A DNA stretch of 64,000 bases, from positions 2,604,001-2,668,000 of the forward strand of contig NGZR01000004.1 of the NCBI GenBank assembly GCA_002197995.1, written 5' to 3'. Numbering within the stretch: the stretch's first letter is position 1; every line of letters begins with the position of its first letter. A model generated the notes under the pieces. It saw only the letters and a program-made list of their open reading frames with translations. It searched no databases and had not been told where the DNA came from. This document shows positions 12,122 through 23,646 of the stretch, piece by piece. A program made the translations under genes and the position numbers. Source of the stretch: Gaeumannomyces sp. JS-464. Taxonomy: Eukaryota; Ascomycota; Sordariomycetes; Magnaporthales; Magnaporthaceae.

Positions 12122-14531
12122 TCCCAAGACATCACCGAAAAGCTGGATTTGCCGTCGATCTCCGTGCCAGCCCGGGGCCCATCTGACGTACCGTACTACA
12201 ACGCGCACGCCCAGAGGCCGTCGTTGTATGGGAGCGACCAGAGGCTGCCTTCGTTCCCTCTGCCCCCGCCCCAGCAGGCATACTCGTCAGGGACCGCCTC
12301 GCCCCGGGTCAGCTCGATAGGATCCTCAGCAAGCTCCAACGCGGACTCGCAGTCGTCCTACACGTCGGTGGCTTCGTCAAACGGTCCCAAGACCCCGCCG
12401 CCTTCGTCTCTTCCCGTGAGCGCAGCCATCTCTGGCCACTCGGCCCAGCCTGTAACGGGATACGAGCCGTATCCGGCCATGAACCAGGCTCCCGCAGACA
12501 TGTATTACTCCCAGCCCCATATGTCCGCCGGTCCGGCACCATCCACACAGACCGTCACCTCGTACAACCCTCAACCATCCATCCTACAACCGGGTCCTGG
12601 CCAATACCCAGCACCCCCTCAACAATATTCGCAATATTACTCCAATGGCATGGCATCTCCGCCGGGCCCACCGGGCGTGCCAGGGCAGATGGGCGCCAGC
12701 GGCGGTGTTCTGCCACTGCCCGGCGCGCATGCCGCCACGTCGGGCCCGGGTTCGATGCAGAACCAGTACCAGGGCTTCGACACGACCGGCCAGGTTGCGC
12801 CGCCAGGCATGAAGCCGCGCGTGACCGCGACTCTATGGGAGGACGAGGGCAGCCTTTGCTTCCAGGTCGAGGCCAGGGGCATCTGCGTAGCTCGGAGAGA
12901 AGGTGAGCGAAATTTTCTGTTGTGATACCGCTTACCTGTGATGTTTACCATGCTAACGCTCTCTGCTCAGATAATCACATGATCAACGGAACAAAACTGC
13001 TGAACGTCGCTGGCATGACGCGCGGTAGGAGAGACGGTATCCTCAAGAGCGAAAAGGTCCGGCATGTCGTTAAGATCGGGCCGATGCATTTAAAGGGTGT
13101 TTGGTAAGTGCTTGCGTATCATGCGCGCCGGCTGCATGTGCCCCGGCGTATCGTACGGCTTGTCAAGATGCTAACGCCTCGCCCTTCTAGGATCCCGTTT
13201 GAGCGCGCATTGGATTTCGCCAACAAGGAGAAGATAACGGAGTTGCTCTACCCTCTATTCGTTCATAACATCAGCGCTCTCCTCTACCACCCCACGAACC
13301 AGAACAGGACGAACCAGGTTATGGCCGCAGCCGAGAGGCGAAAGGCCGAGCAGAGCCAGCTGCGCAATGGCCCTGGCCCAGCGCCTCCAGGACTTCCATC
13401 ACTACACCACCACAGCATGAGCAATCACCCCGCGCCGCAGCCGTCTTTGCCGTCCAACATGGGCCGGCCACCTCTGGATCGCGCGCACACCTTCCCCACG
13501 CCTCCAGCTAGCGCCTCCAGCGTGATGGGCAGCATGGGCAACTCTGAGGGCTTCCAATGGCCCCAGCCGGGCATGAACGGCCAGCAGCAGAACCCCATGT
13601 CGATTGACACGAATCTGAGCAACTCGCGTTCGATGCCTCATACCCCCGCAACGACCCCTCCGAGCGCGACTCTGCAGAGCATGCAGCCATACCCCCCGGC
13701 GTCGCAGCCGTACGACAGCTCGAGGCAGCTGTACAGCGCGCCTCCAACTCAGCAGTCTCCGTACCAGCCGTCCAACAGCAGCCCACAAGACCGTTCGATC
13801 TACGGGCAATCTGGATACGTGAAATCCGAGATGGGCCCTCCGTCGAACCGACCAGCGGGTGCCCCGGCCACTGAGCACTCGCAGGAGCAGCAGAAGCCTG
13901 CCAATGGGCTGATGCATCCTAGCCAGGGTGGCGAGTCGGTGGCGCACAACGCCGCAGAGGAGGAGGCTGATCACGAGCATGACACCGAGTACACCCACGA
14001 TGGCGGCGCCTACGACACAAGCCGCGGCCAGTCCTACAACTACAGCGCGCCTCCAGTTTCATCCCTGCCCAATGAGCACTCCCACATGTCTCCGGAGCTT
14101 GCAGGCTCTGCCGCACACCACGCGACGTCTGGCCGCTCTACTCCCCGCAGTGCCGCGCCCCCCAGTCGTACTACGGGGCTCAGGGCTACACCACACCTCC
14201 GCGCACTCAGCAGCAGTCGTCGAGCAACCTGTACAACGTCATGAGCAACGACAGGAGCGCCACCTCCACAGGCGCCCCTGCTGGAGACGTGTACGCGCCC
14301 CCGGGTGACATGCAGAACGGGTACGGAACACCGGTGCTTAACGGAAGCTCGGGCGGCATGAAGCGGGGACGGGACGATGACGACGAGCGCCCGACGAGCG
14401 GCGGCCAGGGGCTGGGTGGAATGGAGCTCAAGCGCCGGAAAACCCTCATGGACGGCTCCATGCCATCGCCAGTCTATGAGACTATGAACAGGCCTGCCAC
14501 CGCCATCGCCGCCCCACAGCGACGGAGGTAG
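12122..14531 (+). CDS. stuA: APSES transcription factor StuA/Asm-1 (one apparent frameshift)
   Basis: Developmental basic helix-loop-helix-like regulator that acts in the nucleus and controls conidiophore, fruiting-body and growth programmes in related fungi. Exons: (12122)-12902, 12971-13103, 13191-14531. The APSES DNA-binding domain starts about 12812 ([18 protein letters not shown]) and runs across both introns to [16 protein letters not shown]. The conserved family start is probably ATG 12479 (MNQ...DMYYSQ), but the frame stays open upstream to 12122 with protein-like S/P-rich sequence preceded by a TAG acceptor-like site, so an unplaced 5' exon is likely. A long Q/P/S-rich tail follows, ending in a bipartite nuclear-signal-like pair ([11 protein letters not shown] and [11 protein letters not shown]). 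The frame breaks in the C6 run at 14158-14163: one C appears missing, and restoring it joins the tail frame and gives 632 codons from ATG 12479. Confidence 0.93.
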
Positions 14532-16248
14532 TGACCTCAACCTTTTTGTTTTCCGCCTTTTTTTTCTTTCTTTCCTTCTTGGTTAGGGGGCGGGCGCCTG
14601 AAGCCGAATCAGTGCGTCCGCCCCTGGCTGTTTATCTTTTAGTACACCCGGTCATGGATGGTGCCCGCGGCACCCCGGAAGCGTCAGCGTGAGCAAACGA
14701 TAACGACAACAATCGAGTAATGATCACAATTTCTGCCCATTTTTCCCCACGAGTCGCCATGCAACCAACCCTACCACAATTGACGACGAGACGTTCACCC
14801 AGCCACACAAGAGCAGCCGCGCGCTTGTCCTTGATTGTACGACAGCCAACACTCATCATCGCCATCGGGCGAACGCCATTTTCTTTTACGAGTGTTATGA
14901 CATAGCCTCAGATCTTTGATGTCCGGCCGTCAGATCTGGGGCATGTACATGATGTGAACGAGCGAAAAGATTTGCATCTGGTGGATTTTAATTTCTAAAC
15001 AAGGCCCTGATTACACGTTAATTCTTCTGTTTCTTTGGGCCCAATTTTATTTCTTATTTTTATTCTTTTCGGCAGCCTCTTTCGCATTTTCTTCTTTCTC
15101 CTCTCTGTTTCCTCTGTCGATCTCCTTGTTTTTTTTTAAGCTGTTTCCTTGTTTTTCATTCCGCCTCGCCCTGCTCCAGCCCTGGGTGCCTACGGAGAGA
15201 CGTAGGCATATACGGCGAGCAGCAGAATGAGGAGGCGCGGATAAAAGAAGCCATGACCGCCTGTTATGACCTGAGGTGGCCCACGACCCAGTTATGCTCA
15301 ACATTTTTGTCGTTTGTTGCGTTTGGCTTTGGGGTGTAGGGGACGGTGGCGGGTTTAGACATCGCCAGCAACCCGGTACGATGTCACATCACATGGCGTG
15401 CTTGCGGGCACTGATCTTCTCTTTTGTCTACCTAACGACCTCGATGACGAACCTATTTTTTCCTCTTTGCTAAAAGCCACAGATGAGACGGGGGTTTGGG
15501 GAATTTGGCTTGTTTTCCTGTCATTTCTCCTTGGGTATGTGTCTCTAGGTAACGACGCTACGATGGGAACAAAAATCAACATCGTTGACTACTGCAGATA
15601 CAGAAATTTAGAGCTTTACCTAGCGACTCTGTTTTGTGCATGTCTTGCCCGTCACGCCTGCCATAGCTGTCATAGCTGTTATGGCTGTTGTCTCCTTGCT
15701 CGATGTGGGCAAGTCGCTGTAGACCTCCTGAACGGCAAAACTCTCCTGCAAGTGCTGGGCCGAACCAGTCTTCGGGGTGGGCTCAGCACGCGTCCTGTAA
15801 TCACAGCCCTGCAGAAGCGCGTGATTCCGGGGTTGCTAGCGGAGTTGGGTGTGTTTCACCAGCTCCATGCCCGCCTCCCGCCTCCTTTCTATTGCGTTAT
15901 CGCTGGGGCTATTCCTTATCCCCAGCCGTGCCAGGCCAGGATGTGGAGGGCAGGTTGGGGTCACGTGACACATGTTGCTACGCCAACTCCCCCTGCAGGA
16001 GGCTACACCAACCACACGCCACCAGGCAATTTGCCGGCCCCCCCCTTGCACCGCCCCGTGGAGTCTCAGGTTTGTTATTTGGTGAAGGGACCCTTCAATT
16101 CTCTTGGAAGCGATACCAACACCACCACCAGCCACCACTGAGCACATACCGGCTGGCTTCCATGGCGGCTGCTTTTTTCCTTTTTGCCTTTGCAGACAGC
16201 ATAATTGATTGACGACTCTCTTTTCTCTATACCCAACCCTACGTAGTA
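14532..16248. other. intergenic region, stuA 3' to Slk19-like 5'
   Basis: Contains T-rich tracts and a short CATAGCTGT direct repeat near 15661-15680. A 247-codon open frame at 15398-16141 starts with TTG, is Cys-rich and matches nothing I recognise, so I treat this as leader or spacer DNA. Confidence 0.5.
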
Positions 16249-18757
16249 ATGGCTTCGATGATGGCCGACGTGACGCCGAGCGCGTCGTTGCCACTCGCCC
16301 CCTCCCCCGTCGCGGCCCTCAACGCCTCGACTCCTCCTGCCGCCACGCGTGCGGCGCCCGAGATGCACGAGGTGACGGCTTCAATAACACAGGTCATGGA
16401 GGGCACTCCGGAGCCCGAGGCCGGCGACGGCCCCGGCTCGCCCTACCTCGACGCCGCCAACAAGGGCCACGAGCAGCAGGAGAACATATCGCCGTCCAGG
16501 GGCCGGACGGGGAGCGGCCGGTCGTCCCGGCCCATCTCCCGCATCATCTCGGGCGGCGAGCTCTCGCCCCTCAAGATCCTTCAGGACAGACCGGCGCCCG
16601 TTGCCGAAGAGACCAACGCCGCCGTCGCCGCCGCCGCCGCGGCGCTCTCGGACGCCCGAAGATGCCGCCGCCGAATCTCATCCGCAGCCCGCGTAAGTCG
16701 TCGTGGCCGGACAGCATGAAGCGGTTCCCCGTCAAGGTCAACTCGCCAAACGCGGTAACAACGTCCCCACGCGCGAGGCCGCCGGTGAACCTGCAGCCGC
16801 AGCCGTGGCGGCACATATACAGCACGTGCAGAGCTGAGCCTTGATGACGACGCCGTGCGGAATAACGAGGGGCTCCAAAAAGCCATGGCGATGCTCGAGG
16901 ACGAGGCCAGCGGGCTGGCGGCATCAGATGACGAGGGCGATGATGACATGACACTCGGCCTCGGTGACGGTCCGTCTGCTCTTGGCATCAACGGATCCGG
17001 AGGCCGCCGTGCGGGCGGGAGGGAGTCCCTCGGCGCGGACGATACGATGATGAGCACATTCAGCAATTTCTCGGCTGTGCCGACCCCTCGGGCAAATCGG
17101 GCGTCGATGCCGCCGCCGCAGCGGACCCCCCGGTCGTCCGGGGCCGGTCAGAGTCCGGATTCGGGAAACAATACCACGAACCTCTTGCTCGAGTTTACGG
17201 AACAGCTGCGCTTTTCGCATGCTCAGCAGCAGCAGCAGCAGTCCCGGGGCCACATCTCGCCATCGAGGACAACGCCGAACCTCGCCGGGGGAGTGGCGGC
17301 GACGCCGCAGCGAAAGACCATGATGAACCTGCTTGACTTTGACATCCCGCCGATGCCGACTCCGCGTAGCATCCCCACCATCACGCCGCGCGAGCTCGAG
17401 AGTCTCAAGTCCAACTTCCTGTCCGAGATCAGCAGCCTGAAGGCGTCTCTGAGCGGGAAGGAGGCGGAGGCACAGTCGCTCAAGACGGCCGTGGGTGACG
17501 CCGAAAAGCGCGTGGGCACATGCATGGAGCAGCTGCGCGAGGAGACGACCGCGCGCGAGCAGGCGCAGTCGGAGCGCGACGACTGGGAGCGCAGGGCCCG
17601 CGAGATGGAGGCGGTGCTGCGCAAGGTCAAGGAGGAGATCGTGGTGGGCCAGCGCGAGCGCGACGAGCTCGACGCCAAGCTGGAGGAGTCCAACATGCGC
17701 CGCGAGATGGCCGAGACCATGGCACAGGAGGCCGAGAGCAAGCTCGCGGCCATGCGGGCGGGCAAGGCGGCCGAGGCGGCCATGCAGGGCGGCGAGAAGA
17801 GATCCTCGTCGCCAGGCAGCCAGAACGGCGAGCAGGCGGGCCCTGGCGGCAAGGCCCTCACGCCACGCGACGTGGAGATGGCCGTCGAGAAGGTGGCGCG
17901 CGAGCTGCACGCGCTGTACAAGAGCAAGCACACAGACAAGATCACGGCCCTCAAGCGGTCGTACGAGCGCCGGTGGGAGAAGAAAGTGCACGAGCTGGAA
18001 GAGAAGGTCGAGGATCTTACCAGGGAGAACGAGGATATCCGGGCAGGTCGTCACGCCACCATGACCCGCATAGACCCGGCCGCCGCGGCGCTCGAGGAGG
18101 AGCGCAAGGTTAAGGCAGCCAAGGACTCCGCGCAGATCTCGGAGCTGAACGCCGAGGTCGAGAAGCTCGAAGCCGTGATTCGGACGGTGCAGGAGGACAA
18201 CCAGGAGATGCGCAGGCTGCTCGAGCAGGAGCGTGTCGAGAAGGGCGAGCTGGTGCAGCTGGCCGAGGAGATGATGAGCATGCAGCAGAGCTTTGTCGGC
18301 GCCAGCAGCAACGGGAACGGGGCCGAGAACAGGAACGGCAACGCCGCCCCCAGCGTCACCAGCCCCAGGCCCAACAGAAACAGCAGCGGCAGCGTCAAGT
18401 CGGCCAACGGACAAAACGCCCGCCCCCAACCGCCCGGCCCGTCCGTCCTCGGCCGCGGCGACGGCCTCCCTGACGGCGCCGCCGACGCCGTCGCGCGCGC
18501 AGGCCCTCGCCGCCGAGGCTGACCACGACTCCCGGCCGGGGCATCTCCAGGCTGCAGGCGCCGGGGACCGAGGGCCCGCGGAGCATCGCGCGCGCTCTCG
18601 GGCCTCAAGGGCGCCGGGCTCGATCGCGGCGCCCAAGAGCCACATCGGCCGCCCGCTGTCCCACCACGAGCGGAAGAAGAGCGTGCCTCTGGCCGGGGCG
18701 CCTCGCAGCGGACTGATGAGCTCTATCGAGAAGATGGGAAGCTACAAGGGCCACTAG
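16249..18757 (+). CDS. coiled-coil protein, Slk19/Alp7-like central kinetochore/spindle family (apparent frameshifts)
   Basis: Large coiled-coil protein; the segment around 17866-18010 (LTPRDVEMAVEKVARELHAL followed by YKSKHTDKI...LKRSYERRWEKK) resembles the Slk19/Alp7 kinetochore-spindle family as I remember it. Layout: disordered S/P/A-rich N-terminus from ATG 16249, a glutamine run (17223-17242), coiled coil about 17390-18300, basic S/G-rich tail ending SSIEKMGSYKGH. Two breaks are apparent. Near 16654-16662 the frame should pass from SDAR to KMPPPNLI with one extra base. Near 18430-18460 the reading must move by one base into a frame containing APPTPSRAQALAA and the tail. An intron at 16755-16833 (GTAACA..AG) then links KRFPVKVNSPNA to LSLDDDAVRNNEG. 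An alternative without the first frameshift is a 141-nt intron 16693-16833 with a GTAAGT donor. The corrected model has 810 codons. The family assignment is moderate. Confidence 0.7.
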
Positions 18758-19570
18758 ATAACGGAGCATGAAGCAATGAGGGGAACAAAAAAAGTAACGC
18801 GAAACTCGGATCAAGGTTTTTTTTCCTTCTTCATCTGGGGGTATTTATCTTGTTTGCTTCTTTCTGCTTCTCATATCTCCCACTCTTCACTCAGCACGAC
18901 GGGCTTCTTTTTGCTCGAGTTCTTTTTTGTTTCTACCCATCTTCTTCCTTCTTTTTTTTTCGTCCTTTTTTTTCTGTGGCGCCTTGGGTTATGATGTGAA
19001 CTGCATAATGACGGAAAGCAATCGGCAGGGGAGGCTTATAACGATGTGACGCGTCTACTGGGGGTGTCCCACCCAGATCTTCTCTGTTTGGATCATCGGG
19101 GCATTGGGGGAAAGTTGTATTGTCTAGTATCTACGGTTCCCGTACGTGCCACTTACATGCGTGTGTGCAGCGTGTTTGGTGCCTGCGCATATCTCACCTG
19201 CTTGCTGCGGCGTATCATATATTCCAATACCTTGTCTTGTCATCCATACCCATCCCATCTTTCTCATGTTCTGTATATGAACGATCTGACTGTGCGTTAT
19301 GTTGAGAGCAGAGCTTTGCCTCACAGGTGCCAAGGAGCCCGGCTTGTGGGCGACGGAGGGTGATGTGGTGGAGATGGCTCGAGTAGAATCAACGGGGTTT
19401 TACGAGTGAGGCAATGAGCGGCACCATGGTAGATATAAAGGAGAAAACCTGCTAGATTTCAAAAGCCCAGGACGCCCAACCTACATGTTACAGTCGCTTG
19501 TTTTACAGTTGACATGGCCGCAACCCAGAAAAAAATTGACCCAAACCATCGCTTCAACGGAGCTCCCGGC
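18758..19570. other. convergent 3' intergenic region
   Basis: Lies between the ends of the Slk19-like (+) and DUF2461 (-) genes. T-rich at 18812-18975. No gene seen; likely the two 3' UTRs. Confidence 0.5.
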
Positions 19571-21032
19571 TCAAGCTTCCTCGTCGCTGCCGTCCCCGTC
19601 CTCGTCCTCGTCGTCATCGCCGTCGTCCGCGTCGGGGTCGTCTGGCATGACGATGGAGTTAAGGTGTGTTATCTGAGCGCAGACAGTTAGAGCTATCAGA
19701 CCTATCGAATGGGGAGGAGAATGACATCACAGCATGCAAAAACTTTTGACTCACAAACCCCGCCATGGCGCCAACCAGGTCGCCGATCCGGTCGAGCGAG
19801 TCCGCGGCCGTGAACAGCTCGTCGGGCACCCTCCTGCTGATGGTGAAGTTCCTCAGCTTGAGCAGCTGGACGTCGCGGTGGTCGGCGTCGAAGCCCTTGG
19901 GCTTGGTCTTGAGGGCGTCGGCCGCGTTGTGCTCGGCAAAGGCGCTGAGGATCGACTTTTCGTCGCCGGCCCTGGCCCCGGGCAGGAAGACGCGCCGGAA
20001 GGACTCGGCGCACAGGGCGCGGCGCCAGCGCCGCGGCCGCTCGTCGATGCTGGCCCTCAGACGGTGGAGCGCGTCCGCCTCTGCGGTCTTGTTAGCGAGT
20101 TTGGCGGGGCAGGAGACCAAGGCGATACCTATCTACCAAAGGGAAAAAGAGAAGAGGCTTACCGGGATGCCACAAACCGCCGCCCACAAAGCAGCTCCCC
20201 GGCTCGCAGTGCACGTAGTAGCAGGCATACGGGCCCTTGCGGCCGGTGCGCGAAAAGGCGGCCGAGTAGTGCGGCTTGTACGGGGTCTTCTCCTTGGAGA
20301 AGCGAATGTCGCGGTAGATGCGGAACGAGAGGTCCTTGACGGGCAGCTGCGGGAGCGTCTCGTCCTCGGCCATGAGGCGCTCCTGCAGCGCCTCGACAAA
20401 GGTGTTCCAGTCGCCCAGGGAGCGGCGGTACTCGCCGTCGTTGCTCTTGAGCCACGCGCGCTTGTTGTTGGCCTTGAGGTCGGCGAGGAAGAGCATCGTG
20501 TTGGGGTGCACGTTGTCGTCGGCGTACTCGACGCCGCCCGTGTCGCGGAGCTTCTTGTGGGGTATAAAGATCACTCTGGATTCTCCGTCCTCGTCCTCTT
20601 CCTCTTCTTCGTCCTCGTCGTCCTGCTTTTTGCTTGCTGGACGCCCCCTGCCACGGGCAGCCTTGGCCGGCTTCCCCTTGGACTTGGGCTTCGGCTCCTC
20701 GTCGTCGTCATCCTCTTCTCCGCTGGTGCTCTTCTCTTCTTCCTCAATTCCTTCCTCTCCATCGTCGTCATCGTCGTCGTCAGGTTCCTCGTACGCATCT
20801 TCGCTTTCGTCCGATTCAGGCTTCGGCCCTCGGCGGCCAGTGTATTTTGCGCCGGCGCCCGTCTTCGCGCGCTTCGAGGCGGGCTCGGGATCGCTTTCCG
20901 ACTCGGAGGCGCTCTCAAAGTACTGGCTCTTTTTGGCAGACGAGCTAATGCGCTGCGATTGGCGGCGTCCCGAGGAAGCCGGTTTGGGTGCCGGCTTCGG
21001 GGTCGCGGGCGCTTTGCGTTTGCGAGGGGCAT
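19571..21032 (-). CDS. DUF2461 family protein with acidic N-terminal region (start frame broken)
   Basis: Uncharacterised conserved protein of the DUF2461 (TIGR02453-type) family; biochemical role unknown. Exons on the minus strand: 21032-20163, 20080-19755, 19672-19571, with GTAAGC and GTGAGT donors. The domain spans exons 1-2: HPNTMLFLADLKANNKRAWL, then DLSFRIYRDIRFSKEKTPYK, YYVHCEPGS and GGGLWHPEADALHRLR. A 150-residue N-terminal region is highly acidic and Lys-rich with SDSE and EEDDDDEE runs, suggesting a nuclear or chromatin setting (inference). The C-terminus is also acidic. The only ATG fitting the front (21032) is one base out of frame with RKRKAPATPKP because of the G4 run at 21026-21029 (top strand). 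One added base gives 433 codons. Otherwise a 5' exon is missing. Confidence 0.88.
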
Positions 21033-21613
21033 GGTCGTCGTCTGGTCTTTGCGGCGTCGGATGTAGTGTGATTTAAGAATAGAATCGGGTGCTCTGAGCG
21101 GTTGTGAGTTGTCAATGCTGCATCAAGGAGAGTGGAAAGCGCAAGGCCTGTTACTTGGGGTGTGGATGCGGAAGGGAGAAGGGATGCGACAGGCGAAGGC
21201 GCACGTCCGAGTTCAGGGGGAGGCGAAACGCGGGGATGACGGCATTGCGAATCGCGTGCGCACGTGATGCGTGTTCATTTCGATGCTCGGAGCCGACGCT
21301 TTATTGCCGAGATCTACGTCACTAGCAAATAGCCTTGAATTCTTAAATTCCTCTGAGGGGAGGCTCCGTGGCCTTGACAAGGGGAGCAGCTAAGCGTCAT
21401 CGGCAGTGCGCCGTTTGCAGGAATGCGCCGGCAAGCAGTTGAAACGTCTAATGCATCCACCTGACGTCTGCTCGGATCGCCCCTCATCACTGCCGAGCTT
21501 GCGTTGAAGCGGGGATGAGGCCAAATTCCAGGGCTCCGCAGGGGATCCATGGAACGGGATCGGGCCTAAAACCGCAACGCAATTCGGCAACCTCGCAATT
21601 ACCCGCCGTGAAA
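21033..21613. promoter_or_regulatory. divergent promoter region, DUF2461 / PhyH-family gene
   Basis: A 581-bp spacer between two divergently transcribed genes, so it must hold both promoters. I see no TATA box or repeat worth naming. Confidence 0.5.
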
Positions 21614-22510
21614 ATGGCCTCCCCCGAACTGTCGCTCCAGGCGCAGCTGGACCGTGATGGCTTTGTCGTGCTGAAGCAGGTACTCGACGGCCCGAGGCTT
21701 GAAGCGCTCCGGGACGCGGCCGCAAAAGCAGTGGCACTAGCCCAGGCCGGCCAGTGGAAGTACATCCGCACTGTCGGGAAGCAGTTCCCGCCCTGGCCCG
21801 AGAAGCCCGACCCGGAGGCCGGCGGCATTTGGGGCGTGCAGGCGCTGCTGCACCCGGACATGCCGGGCCGGGACGAGTTTGCGCGCGTCTACTTTTCCGA
21901 CGCGATACTGGCACCCGCGCGCGAGCTTATCTACCCCGGCGCCGCCGCCAGCGACGACGACCTCGTCATGGAGCTGTTCAACATGCTGGTGCGGCCGGGC
22001 AAGCCGTTCGAGCTGCGGTGGCACCGCGACGACGTGGCGCCCGAGGCGACGGACGAGCAGGAGCTGGCGCGGCTCTCGCAGCCGGGCTACCACGTGCAGT
22101 ACAACCTGGCGCTCTACGACGACGACAGCCTGGTGTGCGTCCCCGGCTCGCACGCGCGCGCGCGCACGGCGGCCGAGCGGGCGGCGGGGCCCTACGAGAC
22201 AGGGCTGGCGGGCGAGGCGCGCGTGCGGCTGGCGGCCGGCGACCTCGTCTTCTACAACAACAACATCCTACACCGCGGCGTCTACGACCCGGCCAGGGAG
22301 CGGGCGACGCTGCACGGGTCGGTCGGGCACGTGGCCGGCAGCAGGCTCCGGGCGCGCAACGTGCTGCAGCACGGCGTCGGCGCCTGGGTCGACCGCTGCG
22401 GGTTCGCCGCGCTCGCCGGGCCCGAGAGGCAGAGGGCCGAGGCCATGAGGGACCGGCTGGTGCGCATGGGCCGGGACAGCGGTGACGTGGGGTTCTCGCT
22501 CGAGGGGTGA
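21614..22510 (+). CDS. phytanoyl-CoA dioxygenase (PhyH) family protein
   Basis: Intronless 298-residue protein of the PhyH branch of Fe(II)/2-oxoglutarate oxygenases, probably a cytosolic hydroxylase of unknown substrate. The frame is open from ATG 21515, but I chose ATG 21614 (MASPELSLQAQLDRDGFVVL) because family members begin just before the DGFVVL segment. Metal ligands visible: H137 and D139 in RWHRDD, and distal H220 in ILHRGVYD, with R224-R228 region nearby likely contacting 2-oxoglutarate. FYNNNILHRG and VCVPGSHARAR are typical of the fold. No signal peptide or peroxisomal SKL-type C-terminus (it ends FSLEG). The coding sequence is very GC-rich and intact. The exact substrate cannot be inferred; family members act on acyl-CoAs, small metabolites or toxin-like secondary metabolites. 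Confidence 0.9.
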   Translation: MASPELSLQAQLDRDGFVVLKQVLDGPRLEALRDAAAKAVALAQAGQWKYIRTVGKQFPPWPEKPDPEAGGIWGVQALLHPDMPGRDEFARVYFSDAILAPARELIYPGAAASDDDLVMELFNMLVRPGKPFELRWHRDDVAPEATDEQELARLSQPGYHVQYNLALYDDDSLVCVPGSHARARTAAERAAGPYETGLAGEARVRLAAGDLVFYNNNILHRGVYDPARERATLHGSVGHVAGSRLRARNVLQHGVGAWVDRCGFAALAGPERQRAEAMRDRLVRMGRDSGDVGFSLEG

Positions 22511-23646
22511 GCGGAGATGTTCCCTCGCACCCAGGCCTCGGGTTCGTGCCGCTCTGGCGGTGGAGGGTCTAGGATTGGGCGGTTGGGCTGGGCTGGGCGC
22601 GGGAAAGATTTAGCGGCCCCCGCCCGCACCCACCCTCCCCCAAAAGCCGAGACAGGCCACAGCCAATCATGAATGACTTGTGTTTCTTGGTTTTTGACCA
22701 GCCCTTCTTGGCTGGGCGTATTTGGCGTATGCTAGGCTTCCACATTGTCAATGTCTCGCTCCGAGGTTTCTTGGGCTGAGATCACTCAGCCCGTCCGTCT
22801 GTCTGCTGTCGCTGCTCATTGCTCGGGAGCCGCGGGATTTTGCATCGTTCCACACCATCTCGACGCAATTCTATCTTGTCCCAGTCCCAGAATGCATGCA
22901 ACCCTGCGCCATCACGGTGATGGTGTCCAATGGAAGAAGCCTGCTCAGGCGGCGGCGATCAGTTGATCAGTTCCCATTGAGCTTCCGAGAGGACCAGAAG
23001 CCACTTTCCACTTTGCTTCTCCCGCGTCAGCAGGCGTGCGGGACTTGCAGCGGTGCAGGCGCCCGGTCCAGCCTTGGCCTGCAGCGCAAGCCACCACCGC
23101 CCAGCACCAGCAAGGTCTCTGGCCCATATTCACTGGCCCGATCGCTGCTGGCCAAGCGTGGTGCAGCAACCGCCTGCACCGCCCCATCATTGATCGCTCC
23201 GCCGTCTCTGCTGCGAGTCTTGGTGGTTTGGGTTTCCTTTGCTCGGCTTTCAGCTCGCTGCTTCGCCCACCTCCCCCGCTGCTCTGCTGTAGGCCGTCAT
23301 CCTCAGCCTGCCTCGCTGCTATTTGTTCTTCTTCTCCTTGACCAACTTTCTCTTGGGCCCCAACTCGACCTGTGCGCATTTTATTCTTGTCCTGGCGCGG
23401 CCCAGCCCAATTCCCGGCGTTCAAGCCTTCAGCCCATGTTGTAATTCCTCGTTTCCACTGCGCGGCCTACAAACGTCAATCCTGCTCTAGCTGTGTGAGC
23501 TTCCCCCGATACGCCCAGCGCTCGCCGTGTGCCTGGCTTCCAGCCGCAGACCGTAAACCGCCCTCCGAGGCTCTCCTCTCTTGTACCGCGTGTCTGTCGA
23601 CTCTCCCCCGTCCGCCCGTGGGAGCAGGAAGCGCGCCGCCGGAACA
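22511..23646. other. intergenic region before the MARVEL-like gene
   Basis: About 1.1 kb with CT-rich segments and no supported gene. It is probably the promoter and leader of the downstream membrane-protein gene. Confidence 0.5.

Noticed and set aside
15398..16141. 247-codon open frame upstream of the Slk19-like gene
   Set aside because: It begins with TTG, is Cys/Leu-rich without known motifs, and sits where a leader is expected.
16924..18645. 573-codon minus-strand frame opposite the Slk19-like gene
   Set aside because: A GC-rich antisense shadow: Leu/Arg/Ala/His repeats mirror the coiled-coil codons on the plus strand.
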